From Falsiroseomonas algicola (GTDB lineage Bacteria; Pseudomonadota; Alphaproteobacteria; Acetobacterales; Acetobacteraceae): DNA of 64,000 bases. Shown here one piece after another: positions 7,524 through 14,798 of the stretch. The DNA is taken from the NCBI RefSeq assembly GCF_011040385.1, contig NZ_JAAIKB010000006.1, forward strand, positions 310,001-374,000, read 5' to 3'. The notes below the pieces were generated by a model, which worked only from the letters and a program-made list of their open reading frames with translations, made no database searches and had not been told where the DNA came from. The translations under genes were made by a program, and so were the position numbers. Position 1 is the stretch's first letter, and each line of letters begins with the position of its first letter.

Positions 7524-10087
7524 GCGCGGTTCTCCTGCCCGATGGCGGCGGCCAGCGCGCTCAGCACGCGGTCCCGGTCGAATTTCGCGACGAAGTCATG
7601 GAAGCCGGCGGCACGCCCGCGCGCCACCTCGGCCGGACCCGCGCGGCCCGTCAGCGCCACCATCGGCGTGCGCTTCCAGGGGCCTTCGCGGCGCACCTCC
7701 TCCAGCAGCTCGAAGCCGTCCATGCCCGGCATCTCGATGTCGGTCAGCACGGCGTCGAACATCTGGCCTTCGGCCCGCAGCTGCAGGGCCTGCACCGCAT
7801 CGGCCTTCGCCGTCACGTCCCAACCCGCGGAGGTCAGGGCCGGCACGACGATCTGCCGGAAGAAGCCGCTGTCTTCCACCAGCAGCAGCTTCGGGATCGT
7901 CGCATCCGCCTTGCCGAACCAGCTGGGGTCGCCCTGGCGCAGCCAGAAGGCGCAATCCAGCACATCCGTGACGCGGCCCGAGACGATGGCGGAGCCGAGG
8001 AAGCCCGGCTGGTCCGCGGAAGGCCGCAGCGCCAGCGATTCCTCCACCACGTCCACGATCTCGTCCACCACCAGGCCGAGCTGCCGCGCGCCATCCTGGA
8101 AGACGAGCACGGGCTGCATCGCCTCCGGCGCCGGCGGCATCCAGTGGCCGATCGGCACCAGCGGCATCAGCTGGCCGCGATACTGCGCGGCATGCTTGCC
8201 GCCCGCGACCTCGATGCTCTTGCCCGGCAGCGATTCCAGCCGCGCCACGACGCCGAGCGGCACCGCGATCGGCGTCGGCGATCCGCCGGCACGGAAGATC
8301 AGCACCTGCGTCAGGTCCCGCGTATCCACTTCCGCCTGGTCCACCACCGTGCTGCCCGCGCCGACACCCGCCATGCGCGCGATCCCGCCGGGATCGAGGA
8401 TCATGATGACGCTGCCATCGCCGAGGATGGTGTTGCCGGAGAAGCCGGAGAGGTCGCGCAGGATCGGCGCAACGGGCTTCACCACGATCTCCTCCGTGTC
8501 GAAGACGGTATCGACCAGCAGCCCGTAGCGGCCGGCATCGCCCTGCAGCACGGCGACGAAGCCGCCGACCGGCGCGCCGCCTTCCTGCGCGGGCTCCAGC
8601 CCCAGCAGCGGGCCGAGCGCCACGAGCGGCAGCAGCTGCCCGCGCAGCCGCAGCACCGGCGCCGCATCCAGCCATTCGACGGAAGCGCCGCCGCCGCCGA
8701 GCCCGACCAGCTCCACCACCGTCGCCTGCGGCACGGCAAAGCGCTCGCCCGCCGCCTGGACGACGAGGGCGGAGACGATCGCCAGCGTCAGCGGGATGCG
8801 GATGGTCAGCGTGGTGCCCCGCCCCGCGAAGGTCTGCAGGTCCACCGTGCCGCCGATGCGCTCGATGTTGCTGCGCACGACATCCATGCCGACGCCGCGG
8901 CCGGAGACGGCGGTGATCGCCTCCGCGGTCGAGAAGCCGGCATGGAAGACGAAGCGCGCGACATCCTCGTCGCGCATCGCCGCCAGTTCCTGCTCCGTCG
9001 CCAGGCCACGCTGCAGCGCGCGGGCACGGACGCGCACCAGGTCCAGCCCCTTGCCGTCATCGGCGATCTCGATGACGATCCGCCCGCCTTCCTGCCGCGC
9101 GGAGAGGGAGATACGGCCCGTCTCCGGCTTGCCCGCGGCGCGGCGGACCTCCGGGCTTTCCAGCCCGTGGTCGCAGCTGTTGCGGACGATGTGGGTCAGC
9201 GGGTCACGGATCAGCTCCAGCACCTGGCGGTCGAGTTCCGTGTCGCCGCCCGACATCGCCAGGTCGATCTTCTTGCCGAGCTCGGTGCCGAGGTCGCGGA
9301 CGATGCGCGGCAGCGGCCCCCAGGCGGCGGAGACCGGCTGCATGCGCGTCTTCATCACGCCCTCCTGCATGTCGGAGGTGATGCGCGACAGGCGCGACAG
9401 CGGCGCGGCGAAGGGCGATGCCTCCTCGCCCCGCGCGATCTGCAGCAGCTGGTTGCGCACCAGCACGAGCTCGGAGGCGAGCGTCATCAGCTCGTCCAGC
9501 ACGCCGAGCGAGACGCGGATGCTCTGCGTCGGCAGGTTGGCGGCGGGCGCCGCGGCCGCCTCGGCCGGCGCCGCGGCCGGCGCCTCGGCCACCGGGGCGG
9601 GCGCGGGGGCGGGCGCCGGGGCCGCTTCCGCCACGGGCTTCTCGACCACCGGCGGCGCGGCCTCGATGATCGGGGCGGGCTTCTCCGCGACCGGGGCGGA
9701 TGCGGGCACGTCGCCGCTCTGCGCGGCCTCCAGCGCCGCCACCAGCGCGGCATCGTCGCCGGCAGGCTCGGTGCCGTTCTCCGCCAGGCCCGCCAGGATG
9801 GTGCGGATCGCATCGACCGCGCCCAGCACGGCGGTGACGCCGGCGGGGCTGACCGTCGCGGCACCATCGCGGTAGAGGCCGAGCAGGTTCTCCGCCGCAT
9901 GCGCCACCGCGCTCAGGCGGTGCAGGCCGAGGAAGCCTGCCGCGCCTTTCACGCTGTGGACGGTGCGGAAGATCTGGGCGAGGGTCTCCTTGTCACCGCC
10001 CTGGCGTTCCAGGGCGACAAGGGCGGTATCGAGATCCGCGAGCGCTTCGCTCGTCTCTGCGAGAAACTCGGCGAGCAGGTCTTCCAT
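7520..10087 (-). CDS. cheA: Hybrid chemotaxis kinase CheA with C-terminal receiver
   Basis: CheA autophosphorylates in response to receptors and passes phosphate to response regulators. The 855-residue protein shows an N-terminal Hpt domain with phospho-His near residue 44 (RTVHSVKGAAGFLG), an Ala/Pro-rich linker where a P2 domain would be, a dimerisation helix pair, an ATPase domain (HIVRNSCDHGLE; DDGKGLD; SGRGVGMDVV), then two successive CheW-like domains and a C-terminal receiver (LLLVEDSGFFRQ; TDIEMPGMDGF). The start is placed at MEDLLAEF (10087) rather than 42 bases upstream because Hpt domains begin there. The extra CheW-like domain and receiver make it a hybrid; no separate cheY is nearby. 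Confidence 0.93.
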   Translation of the reverse strand: MEDLLAEFLAETSEALADLDTALVALERQGGDKETLAQIFRTVHSVKGAAGFLGLHRLSAVAHAAENLLGLYRDGAATVSPAGVTAVLGAVDAIRTILAGLAENGTEPAGDDAALVAALEAAQSGDVPASAPVAEKPAPIIEAAPPVVEKPVAEAAPAPAPAPAPVAEAPAAAPAEAAAAPAANLPTQSIRVSLGVLDELMTLASELVLVRNQLLQIARGEEASPFAAPLSRLSRITSDMQEGVMKTRMQPVSAAWGPLPRIVRDLGTELGKKIDLAMSGGDTELDRQVLELIRDPLTHIVRNSCDHGLESPEVRRAAGKPETGRISLSARQEGGRIVIEIADDGKGLDLVRVRARALQRGLATEQELAAMRDEDVARFVFHAGFSTAEAITAVSGRGVGMDVVRSNIERIGGTVDLQTFAGRGTTLTIRIPLTLAIVSALVVQAAGERFAVPQATVVELVGLGGGGASVEWLDAAPVLRLRGQLLPLVALGPLLGLEPAQEGGAPVGGFVAVLQGDAGRYGLLVDTVFDTEEIVVKPVAPILRDLSGFSGNTILGDGSVIMILDPGGIARMAGVGAGSTVVDQAEVDTRDLTQVLIFRAGGSPTPIAVPLGVVARLESLPGKSIEVAGGKHAAQYRGQLMPLVPIGHWMPPAPEAMQPVLVFQDGARQLGLVVDEIVDVVEESLALRPSADQPGFLGSAIVSGRVTDVLDCAFWLRQGDPSWFGKADATIPKLLLVEDSGFFRQIVVPALTSAGWDVTAKADAVQALQLRAEGQMFDAVLTDIEMPGMDGFELLEEVRREGPWKRTPMVALTGRAGPAEVARGRAAGFHDFVAKFDRDRVLSALAAAIGQENRA

Positions 10088-10198
10088 CGCACATCCAGAC
10101 AATGAGGGCGCCGCCTTGATCGCAGGCATTTGGTGCTGCCGTGTTAATCGCGGCCGGGGCCGGGGGGGCGGCGCGGATGACGCGTTCCGTCAACAGCT

Positions 10199-10214
10199 GG
10201 GCAATAGACGTGCA
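10199..10214 (+). promoter_or_regulatory. Possible sigma54 promoter for fliC
   Basis: GGGCAATAGACGTGCA has the invariant GG and GC spaced by ten bases (GG at 10200-10201, GC at 10212-10213) and partial agreement with TGGCACG-N4-TTGC. It lies about 160 bases upstream of fliC. Late flagellar genes are often sigma54/FlbD dependent in alphaproteobacteria, but the match is only moderate. The rest of the 289-base gap between cheA and fliC shows no other site I can support. Confidence 0.3.
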
Positions 10215-10376
10215 TCAGCTTTCCCTCACCGCCGCTCCATGAACGAGCGGACCTGATGGTGCCGGGGATGATCCCGAAGGCGACCGTCGTTCCCCGGTGC
10301 CATGCCCCGAAGAGTGGGCCGCTGGCTCCACGCTCCCGGAAGATCCGCGGGGCGATGTCGCAAGAGGATGACAACC

Positions 10377-11258
10377 ATGGCTGCCAACTCCGTCATGACG
10401 AACTACGGTGCGATGGTCGCGCTGCAGTCGCTCAACCGGACAGCCGACGAAATGTCCACGACGCAGAAGCGCGTCTCCACCGGCCTGCGCGTCTCCGACG
10501 CGAAGGACGATGGCGCGGCCTTCGCCGTGGCCCAGAAGGTGCGTGGCGACGTCGCCGGCGTGACCAGCGCGAACGAGCAGCTCGGCAATGCCAAGGGCCT
10601 GCTCGACACCACGCTCGCCGGCCTGACGCAGATCGGCTCCGCGCTGAAGGACGTCAAGACCGTCATGATCAAGCTGGCTGACGACAACGTCACCGGCACC
10701 GATCGTGAGAACTACATGAAGCAGTACGACCAGCTCGCCAAGCAGATCGGCCAGTACGTCAACGACGCGACGTACAACGGCAAGTCCCTGCTCGGCGTCT
10801 CGGCGAATGCGGACGGTGCGACTGCGGCCGACGGCAGCAGCTACAACGTCGTGCGCAACGAGAAGGGCGACACGTACAGCTTCGCGGGTCAGACGGCCGG
10901 CGCCTTCGACCTGACGCTCTCCGCGACCGTCGCGACCGGCGCCGACGATGCGGCGAACGCCCTGCTCTGGAAGGCCGCGCTGAGCGGCACCGGCGCCGGT
11001 GAGTTCGGTGGCATCGAGGCGCAGACGAACCTGGCCATGGCGACCTACGGTAACGACAGCCGCGCCATCGACAGCCAGATCGCCTACAACAAGGACAAGC
11101 TGGACGCGCTGTCCGGCGGCCTCGGCGCCCTGATCGACGCCGACCTGGCCAAGGAAAGCGCGCGCATGCAGTCCCTGCAGATCCGCCAGCAGCTGGGCAC
11201 CCAGTCGCTGAGCACGGCCAACCAGGCGCCGCAGGCGCTCCTGAAGCTGTTCCAGTGA
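10377..11258 (+). CDS. fliC: Flagellin
   Basis: Flagellin, the filament subunit, 293 residues. The conserved N-terminal D0/D1 region (GAMVALQSLNRTADEMSTTQ; KRVSTGLRVSDAKDDGAAFA) and the C-terminal coiled region (DADLAKESARMQSLQIRQQL; GTQSLSTANQAPQALLKLF) flank a short variable middle of about 120 residues. Small flagellins are usual in alphaproteobacteria. The ATG at 10377 is preceded by AAGAGGATGACAACC; an earlier in-frame ATG at 10302 lacks flagellin similarity. Followed by flaF and flbT, the standard alphaproteobacterial flagellin regulators. Confidence 0.95.
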   Translation: MAANSVMTNYGAMVALQSLNRTADEMSTTQKRVSTGLRVSDAKDDGAAFAVAQKVRGDVAGVTSANEQLGNAKGLLDTTLAGLTQIGSALKDVKTVMIKLADDNVTGTDRENYMKQYDQLAKQIGQYVNDATYNGKSLLGVSANADGATAADGSSYNVVRNEKGDTYSFAGQTAGAFDLTLSATVATGADDAANALLWKAALSGTGAGEFGGIEAQTNLAMATYGNDSRAIDSQIAYNKDKLDALSGGLGALIDADLAKESARMQSLQIRQQLGTQSLSTANQAPQALLKLFQ

Positions 11259-11270
11259 TCTGAACGGCTA

Positions 11271-11294
11271 TGGGCCGGGGGAGACCCCGGCCCA
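11271..11294 (+). terminator. Hairpin between fliC and flaF
   Basis: TGGGCCGGGG, loop GAGA, CCCCGGCCCA: a perfect 10-bp stem starting 12 bases after the fliC stop, with no following T-run. It could be a leaky terminator or an mRNA 3'-end stabiliser that lets fliC be expressed above flaF/flbT; that role is inferred. Confidence 0.55.
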
Positions 11295-11365
11295 TGACCA
11301 CCCCTCCACCAAGACCCGACCCTTTCCAGGCGCCCCGCGCGCCGTCGCCGAGGAAGACACCGGCC

Positions 11366-11752
11366 ATGCTGTCCGAGGCCCAAGATGTGCCGCGTGCCCA
11401 CGCCGCCCTTGCCTTCCGTGCCTATGGTGCCGCCCAGTCCGGCCGGTCCCAACGGGAACAGGAGGCGGATGTCTTCGCCATCCTCGCCGCCCGCCTGCGC
11501 AATGCGATCCGCGATGCCTCGCCGCTCAGCGCCGTCCGCGCCGCCGCCGATGCGCACCGCGTCTTCGCGACCGTCGAGGGCATCGTCCTCGATCCCGTCT
11601 CGACCCTGCCGCGGGACCTGCGCCTGAACATCGCCGCCGTCGCCCGCCGTGCCGTGAAGGAAGCGAATGCCGAGGCACCCGACCTCGACTTCCTCGCCTC
11701 CATCGCCGAGGATTTCGCCGCGGGCCTTGGTGCCCGCCAGAGGGCTGCCTGA
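11366..11752 (+). CDS. flaF: Flagellar biosynthesis regulator FlaF
   Basis: FlaF is an alphaproteobacterial protein needed for flagellin synthesis and filament assembly, acting together with FlbT. From the ATG at 11366 (site GAGGAAG upstream) the protein is 128 residues with the family blocks RAYGAAQSGRSQREQEADVF and LPRDLRLNIAAVARRAVKEA. Longer starts at 11270 and 11294 would read the fliC-distal hairpin and lack a ribosome site. The stop overlaps the flbT ATG by one base. Confidence 0.9.
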   Translation: MLSEAQDVPRAHAALAFRAYGAAQSGRSQREQEADVFAILAARLRNAIRDASPLSAVRAAADAHRVFATVEGIVLDPVSTLPRDLRLNIAAVARRAVKEANAEAPDLDFLASIAEDFAAGLGARQRAA

Positions 11753-12189
11753 TGAGCGCCGCCATGAACCCCCCCTCCAACCGCAGCAGCCGCCTCGTCC
11801 TGGAATTCCGGGCCGGTGACAAGATGCTGGTCAACGGAGCCGCGCTGCAGTTCCAGACGCGCGCCTCCGTCGTGCTCTCGAACCGCGTGCGCTTCCTCTT
11901 CGGCAAGCAGATCCTGGCGCCCAACGATGCGAACACGCCGGCCCGCCGGCTCTACTTCGCCATCCAGGCCGCCTATATCTGCGAGGATCACGAGCGTCCG
12001 CAGTTCCTCGACCTCGCCCGCGGGCTCGCCGCCGACTATGCGGAAGCCAGCACCTCCCCCACCGTGAAGCGCCTGATCGATCGCGCGATCGAGGAGCTGG
12101 AGGAAGGCAAGTGCTGGGAGGCGATGCGCCGGGTGCGGGAACTCTTCCCGCATGACGACGCGATGCTCTCCGCCCCCCCGCAGGAATAG
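11752..12189 (+). CDS. flbT: Flagellin mRNA regulator FlbT
   Basis: FlbT binds flagellin mRNA and ties flagellin translation to hook completion in Caulobacter. The 145-residue protein carries the family pattern: LVLEFRAGDKMLVNGAALQF, then KQILAPNDANTPARRLYFAI. The N-terminal extension of about 12 residues may be shortened if the second ATG (11764) is used. Placement directly downstream of fliC-flaF agrees with a role on the flagellin transcript. Confidence 0.92.
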   Translation: MSAAMNPPSNRSSRLVLEFRAGDKMLVNGAALQFQTRASVVLSNRVRFLFGKQILAPNDANTPARRLYFAIQAAYICEDHERPQFLDLARGLAADYAEASTSPTVKRLIDRAIEELEEGKCWEAMRRVRELFPHDDAMLSAPPQE

Positions 12190-12194
12190 CGGGG

Positions 12195-12968
12195 ATGCTG
12201 ACCAGCGCCCAGCTCGCCACGCTGTTCGGATCCTCCACCAACACGGTCACGCTGACCGCGCCGGAACGCTTCACCTACTACAAGACCAGCCTCTCCTCGG
12301 CGGAGAAGGAGAAGGCGCGGCTCGCGAAGGATCCGGCGATCCTTCGCGACATGGCGCGCCTCGACCGCGTGCTGGCCAAGGCGAAGAAGCCGGAGGACCT
12401 GTTCAAGGACACGGAGGCGACGCGAATCGTCCTCCAGGCGCTCGGCCTCGCCGACAATGCGCAGAATGTCGGCATGGCGAAGCGCGTGCTTATGTCCGAC
12501 CTGAAGGACAAGAAGTCACTCGCCAACACCCTCTCCGACACCCGTTGGAAGACGGCGGCGGAGAAGCTGGACATGGCCAATACGGGCCTCTCCACGCTGC
12601 GCCTGCCCTCCACCCGAAAGGCCATCCTGGACGGGCTGGTGGAGTACAAGCGTCTGACGGCGATCGAGGCGAAGAGCCAGGCGGTCTCCGACGCGCTCTA
12701 CCTCAAGAACATGTCCACCGACACCAAGACCGGCGTCTATGACGTGCTCGGCAACAAGGTGCTCCGCCGCATCGCCAGCACCATCGCCGGCCTGCCGAAG
12801 GAGCTGGCGCTGCAGGAGGTGGAGGCCCAGGCCCGGACCCTGAACCGCAGCTTCAAGGTGGAGGACCTGACGGATCCCGCGAAGAAGGAGAAGCTGATCC
12901 AGCGCTACCTCACCATCGCGCAGGACACCTCCACCATCCAGGCGCCGAGCTTCGGCTTCAACCTCTGA
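12195..12968 (+). CDS. DUF1217 flagellar-locus protein
   Basis: A 257-residue, Lys/Ala/Leu-rich soluble helical protein of the DUF1217 family, found in flagellar clusters of alphaproteobacteria; the precise role is not established. No signal peptide or membrane segment is visible. Repeated segments such as KKSLANTLSDTRWKTAAEKL and the C-terminal IQRYLTIAQDTS are consistent with the family. It starts five bases after flbT and closes the fliC operon before a strong terminator. Family assignment is from recall of the pattern, not a search. Confidence 0.75.
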   Translation: MLTSAQLATLFGSSTNTVTLTAPERFTYYKTSLSSAEKEKARLAKDPAILRDMARLDRVLAKAKKPEDLFKDTEATRIVLQALGLADNAQNVGMAKRVLMSDLKDKKSLANTLSDTRWKTAAEKLDMANTGLSTLRLPSTRKAILDGLVEYKRLTAIEAKSQAVSDALYLKNMSTDTKTGVYDVLGNKVLRRIASTIAGLPKELALQEVEAQARTLNRSFKVEDLTDPAKKEKLIQRYLTIAQDTSTIQAPSFGFNL

Positions 12969-12984
12969 ACCACGCCGCCTGACC

Positions 12985-13016
12985 AGGCGCCGCCGGGCAA
13001 CCGGCGGCGCCTTTTT
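12985..13016 (+). terminator. Intrinsic terminator after the fliC operon
   Basis: AGGCGCCGCCGG, loop GCAA, CCGGCGGCGCCT followed by TTTTT. This is the best canonical rho-independent terminator in the window, 17 bases after the DUF1217 stop. Confidence 0.9.
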
Positions 13017-13085
13017 CATGCGCTCGTCACGACCACGAGAATGGGCCCGGTGCATCGCACCGGACCCTTCGTGAATCCGCCCGCG

Positions 13086-13829
13086 CTACAGCGCGCGGGC
13101 GAGCGCGGTGGCGTCCATCGCCGCCATGGAATTGGGATAGCGCAGCAGCAGCGGCGCCTGCTTGCGGATCGCATCCGGCACGCGGTCGTCGCGCCGCAGG
13201 ATCCCGGCCACCGGCAGGTTGCGCCGCAGGAAGGTGCGGCAGGCATGCTGCAGCGCCGCCGCCGTGCGCCGCCCCGCGGCCTCGTCCCGCGCCTGGTTCA
13301 CCACCAGCCGCGCATCGCCATCCGGCCGGTCGCGCCCATGCAGCTTCAGCACGGCATAGGCATCCGTCAGGCTCGTCGGCTCATCGGTCGTGACCACCAG
13401 CAGCGTATCCGCCACCGCGGCCAGATGCCGGTTGCCGGCCGCCAGCCCGGCACCGAGGTCGAGCACCACCACGTCCCAGGCATTGGCGGCGCTGCGCATC
13501 AGCAGGCCGACATGCTCGATCGCCTCGGTCGGCAGGTTCGCCATGGCGGTGCCGCCGGAACGGCCCGGCAGCACGTCGAACCCGCCTTCCTCGTGCCGCA
13601 CCACCGCGCCCTTGAAGCTGGCGCGGCCGGTCAGGACGTTCATCAGGTCGATCGAGGGATGAATGCCGAGCTGCACATCCACATTCGCCAGGCCGAAATC
13701 CGCATCCGCCAGCAGCACGCGAAGCCCGCGCTGCGCCAGCGCCTGCGCCAGCGTGATGGACAGCCAGGTCTTGCCCACGCCCCCCTTGCCGGAAGCCACG
13801 GCGATCAGGCGGCCGTTTCCAGCGCTCAT
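13086..13829 (-). CDS. flhG: Flagellum number regulator FlhG (MinD-like ATPase)
   Basis: A ParA/MinD-family ATPase of 247 residues that, with FlhF, restricts flagellar number. The deviant Walker A (SGKGGVGKTWLS), switch I region (DADFGLANVDVQLG) and Walker B (VVVLDLGAGL) are present. The ATG at 13829 overlaps the flhF stop (ATGA) and is preferred to the ATG at 13847, which lies inside flhF. A C-terminal amphipathic membrane-targeting helix is not obvious by eye. Last gene of the fliF operon. Confidence 0.9.
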   Translation of the reverse strand: MSAGNGRLIAVASGKGGVGKTWLSITLAQALAQRGLRVLLADADFGLANVDVQLGIHPSIDLMNVLTGRASFKGAVVRHEEGGFDVLPGRSGGTAMANLPTEAIEHVGLLMRSAANAWDVVVLDLGAGLAAGNRHLAAVADTLLVVTTDEPTSLTDAYAVLKLHGRDRPDGDARLVVNQARDEAAGRRTAAALQHACRTFLRRNLPVAGILRRDDRVPDAIRKQAPLLLRYPNSMAAMDATALARAL

Positions 13830-14794
13830 GGTGCCACTCCCTCCCACGCGGAGACCTCGATATGCGATCGTTGCCGCAGCCGGGCGGCGAGCCAGGCCGG
13901 TTCCATCATCGTCAACCCATCCGCGGCCTGCGGCCCCGTGCCGGCTTCCGCCAGCGCCAGCCCCGCCGTCGCCGCCGCGGACACCACCGCGCCGATGCGG
14001 CGCGAGGCGTCGAGCCGTGTCGCCACCAGATGCGTGGCCCCCAGCGCGCTGAAGGCGCGCGCCAGGTCCGCCGCTTCCGCCGCATCCGTGCTCGCCGGCA
14101 GCACCAGCGCCACCACCGCACCCGTCACCGCGATCAGCTGCGCGATCATGCGCGCCTGGGCGGGGTCGAAGGGATCGCAGCCGGCGGTGTCGATCAGCAC
14201 GGGCTGGCCCGGGCTGCGTTGTTCCATCGCCAGCGCCGCCGCGGCGGGCGTCAGCGCCACGGCCAGCGTCGCGCCCAGCAGCGTGGTGAAGGCCGCCAGC
14301 TGTTCCGCCGCGGCCGGCCGTTCCGCATCCGCGCTGATCACCAGCGGCGGCTCCTCGCCCCCCAGCACGCGGCGCGCGGCGAGCTTGACGCAGGTCAGCG
14401 TCTTGCCCGCGCCGGCAGGGCCCGCCAGCAGCAGCGGCCGCGCCACGCCATCCGGCAGCCGCGCGAAGCGCAGGCTCGCTTCCAGCGAGGCTTCCAGCGG
14501 CGCCGCCGCCAGGCGCCGCGCCAGCGCTTCCGGCACGCGGTGGAAGTCGAGCGCGATGGCCGCCGCATCGTCGGTGGCACGCAGCCGGCAGGCGGCGGGC
14601 AGCGGCGCGCGCGGCGGCGCGCCGATCAGCACCGGCAGCTCCTCCTCCTCGTCATCGAGGTCGAGGGCGCCCGTCACCTCCACGCCGCCATTCACCGGGC
14701 GGCTGGAAAGCAGCGCCGCATCCGGCCCCAGCTCCTCCCGCAGCCGCGCCATGGCCTCCGGCATGGAGGCCGCTCTCAACACCCGGATTCGCAT
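13826..14794 (-). CDS. flhF: Flagellar placement GTPase FlhF
   Basis: FlhF is an SRP-type GTPase that helps set where flagella assemble. The 322-residue protein has a short N-region (Met1 to about 90, with acidic DLDDEEEE), then a G domain with G1 GPAGAGKT, a G3-like VLIDTAGCDPFD and a late VATRLDASRRIGA motif typical of FlhF/FtsY. It is somewhat shorter than the 380-450 residues of many FlhF proteins, mainly in the N-terminal domain. Gap of four bases after flhA; overlap of four with flhG. Confidence 0.88.
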   Translation of the reverse strand: MRIRVLRAASMPEAMARLREELGPDAALLSSRPVNGGVEVTGALDLDDEEEELPVLIGAPPRAPLPAACRLRATDDAAAIALDFHRVPEALARRLAAAPLEASLEASLRFARLPDGVARPLLLAGPAGAGKTLTCVKLAARRVLGGEEPPLVISADAERPAAAEQLAAFTTLLGATLAVALTPAAAALAMEQRSPGQPVLIDTAGCDPFDPAQARMIAQLIAVTGAVVALVLPASTDAAEAADLARAFSALGATHLVATRLDASRRIGAVVSAAATAGLALAEAGTGPQAADGLTMMEPAWLAARLRQRSHIEVSAWEGVAP

Positions 14795-14798
14795 GGTG

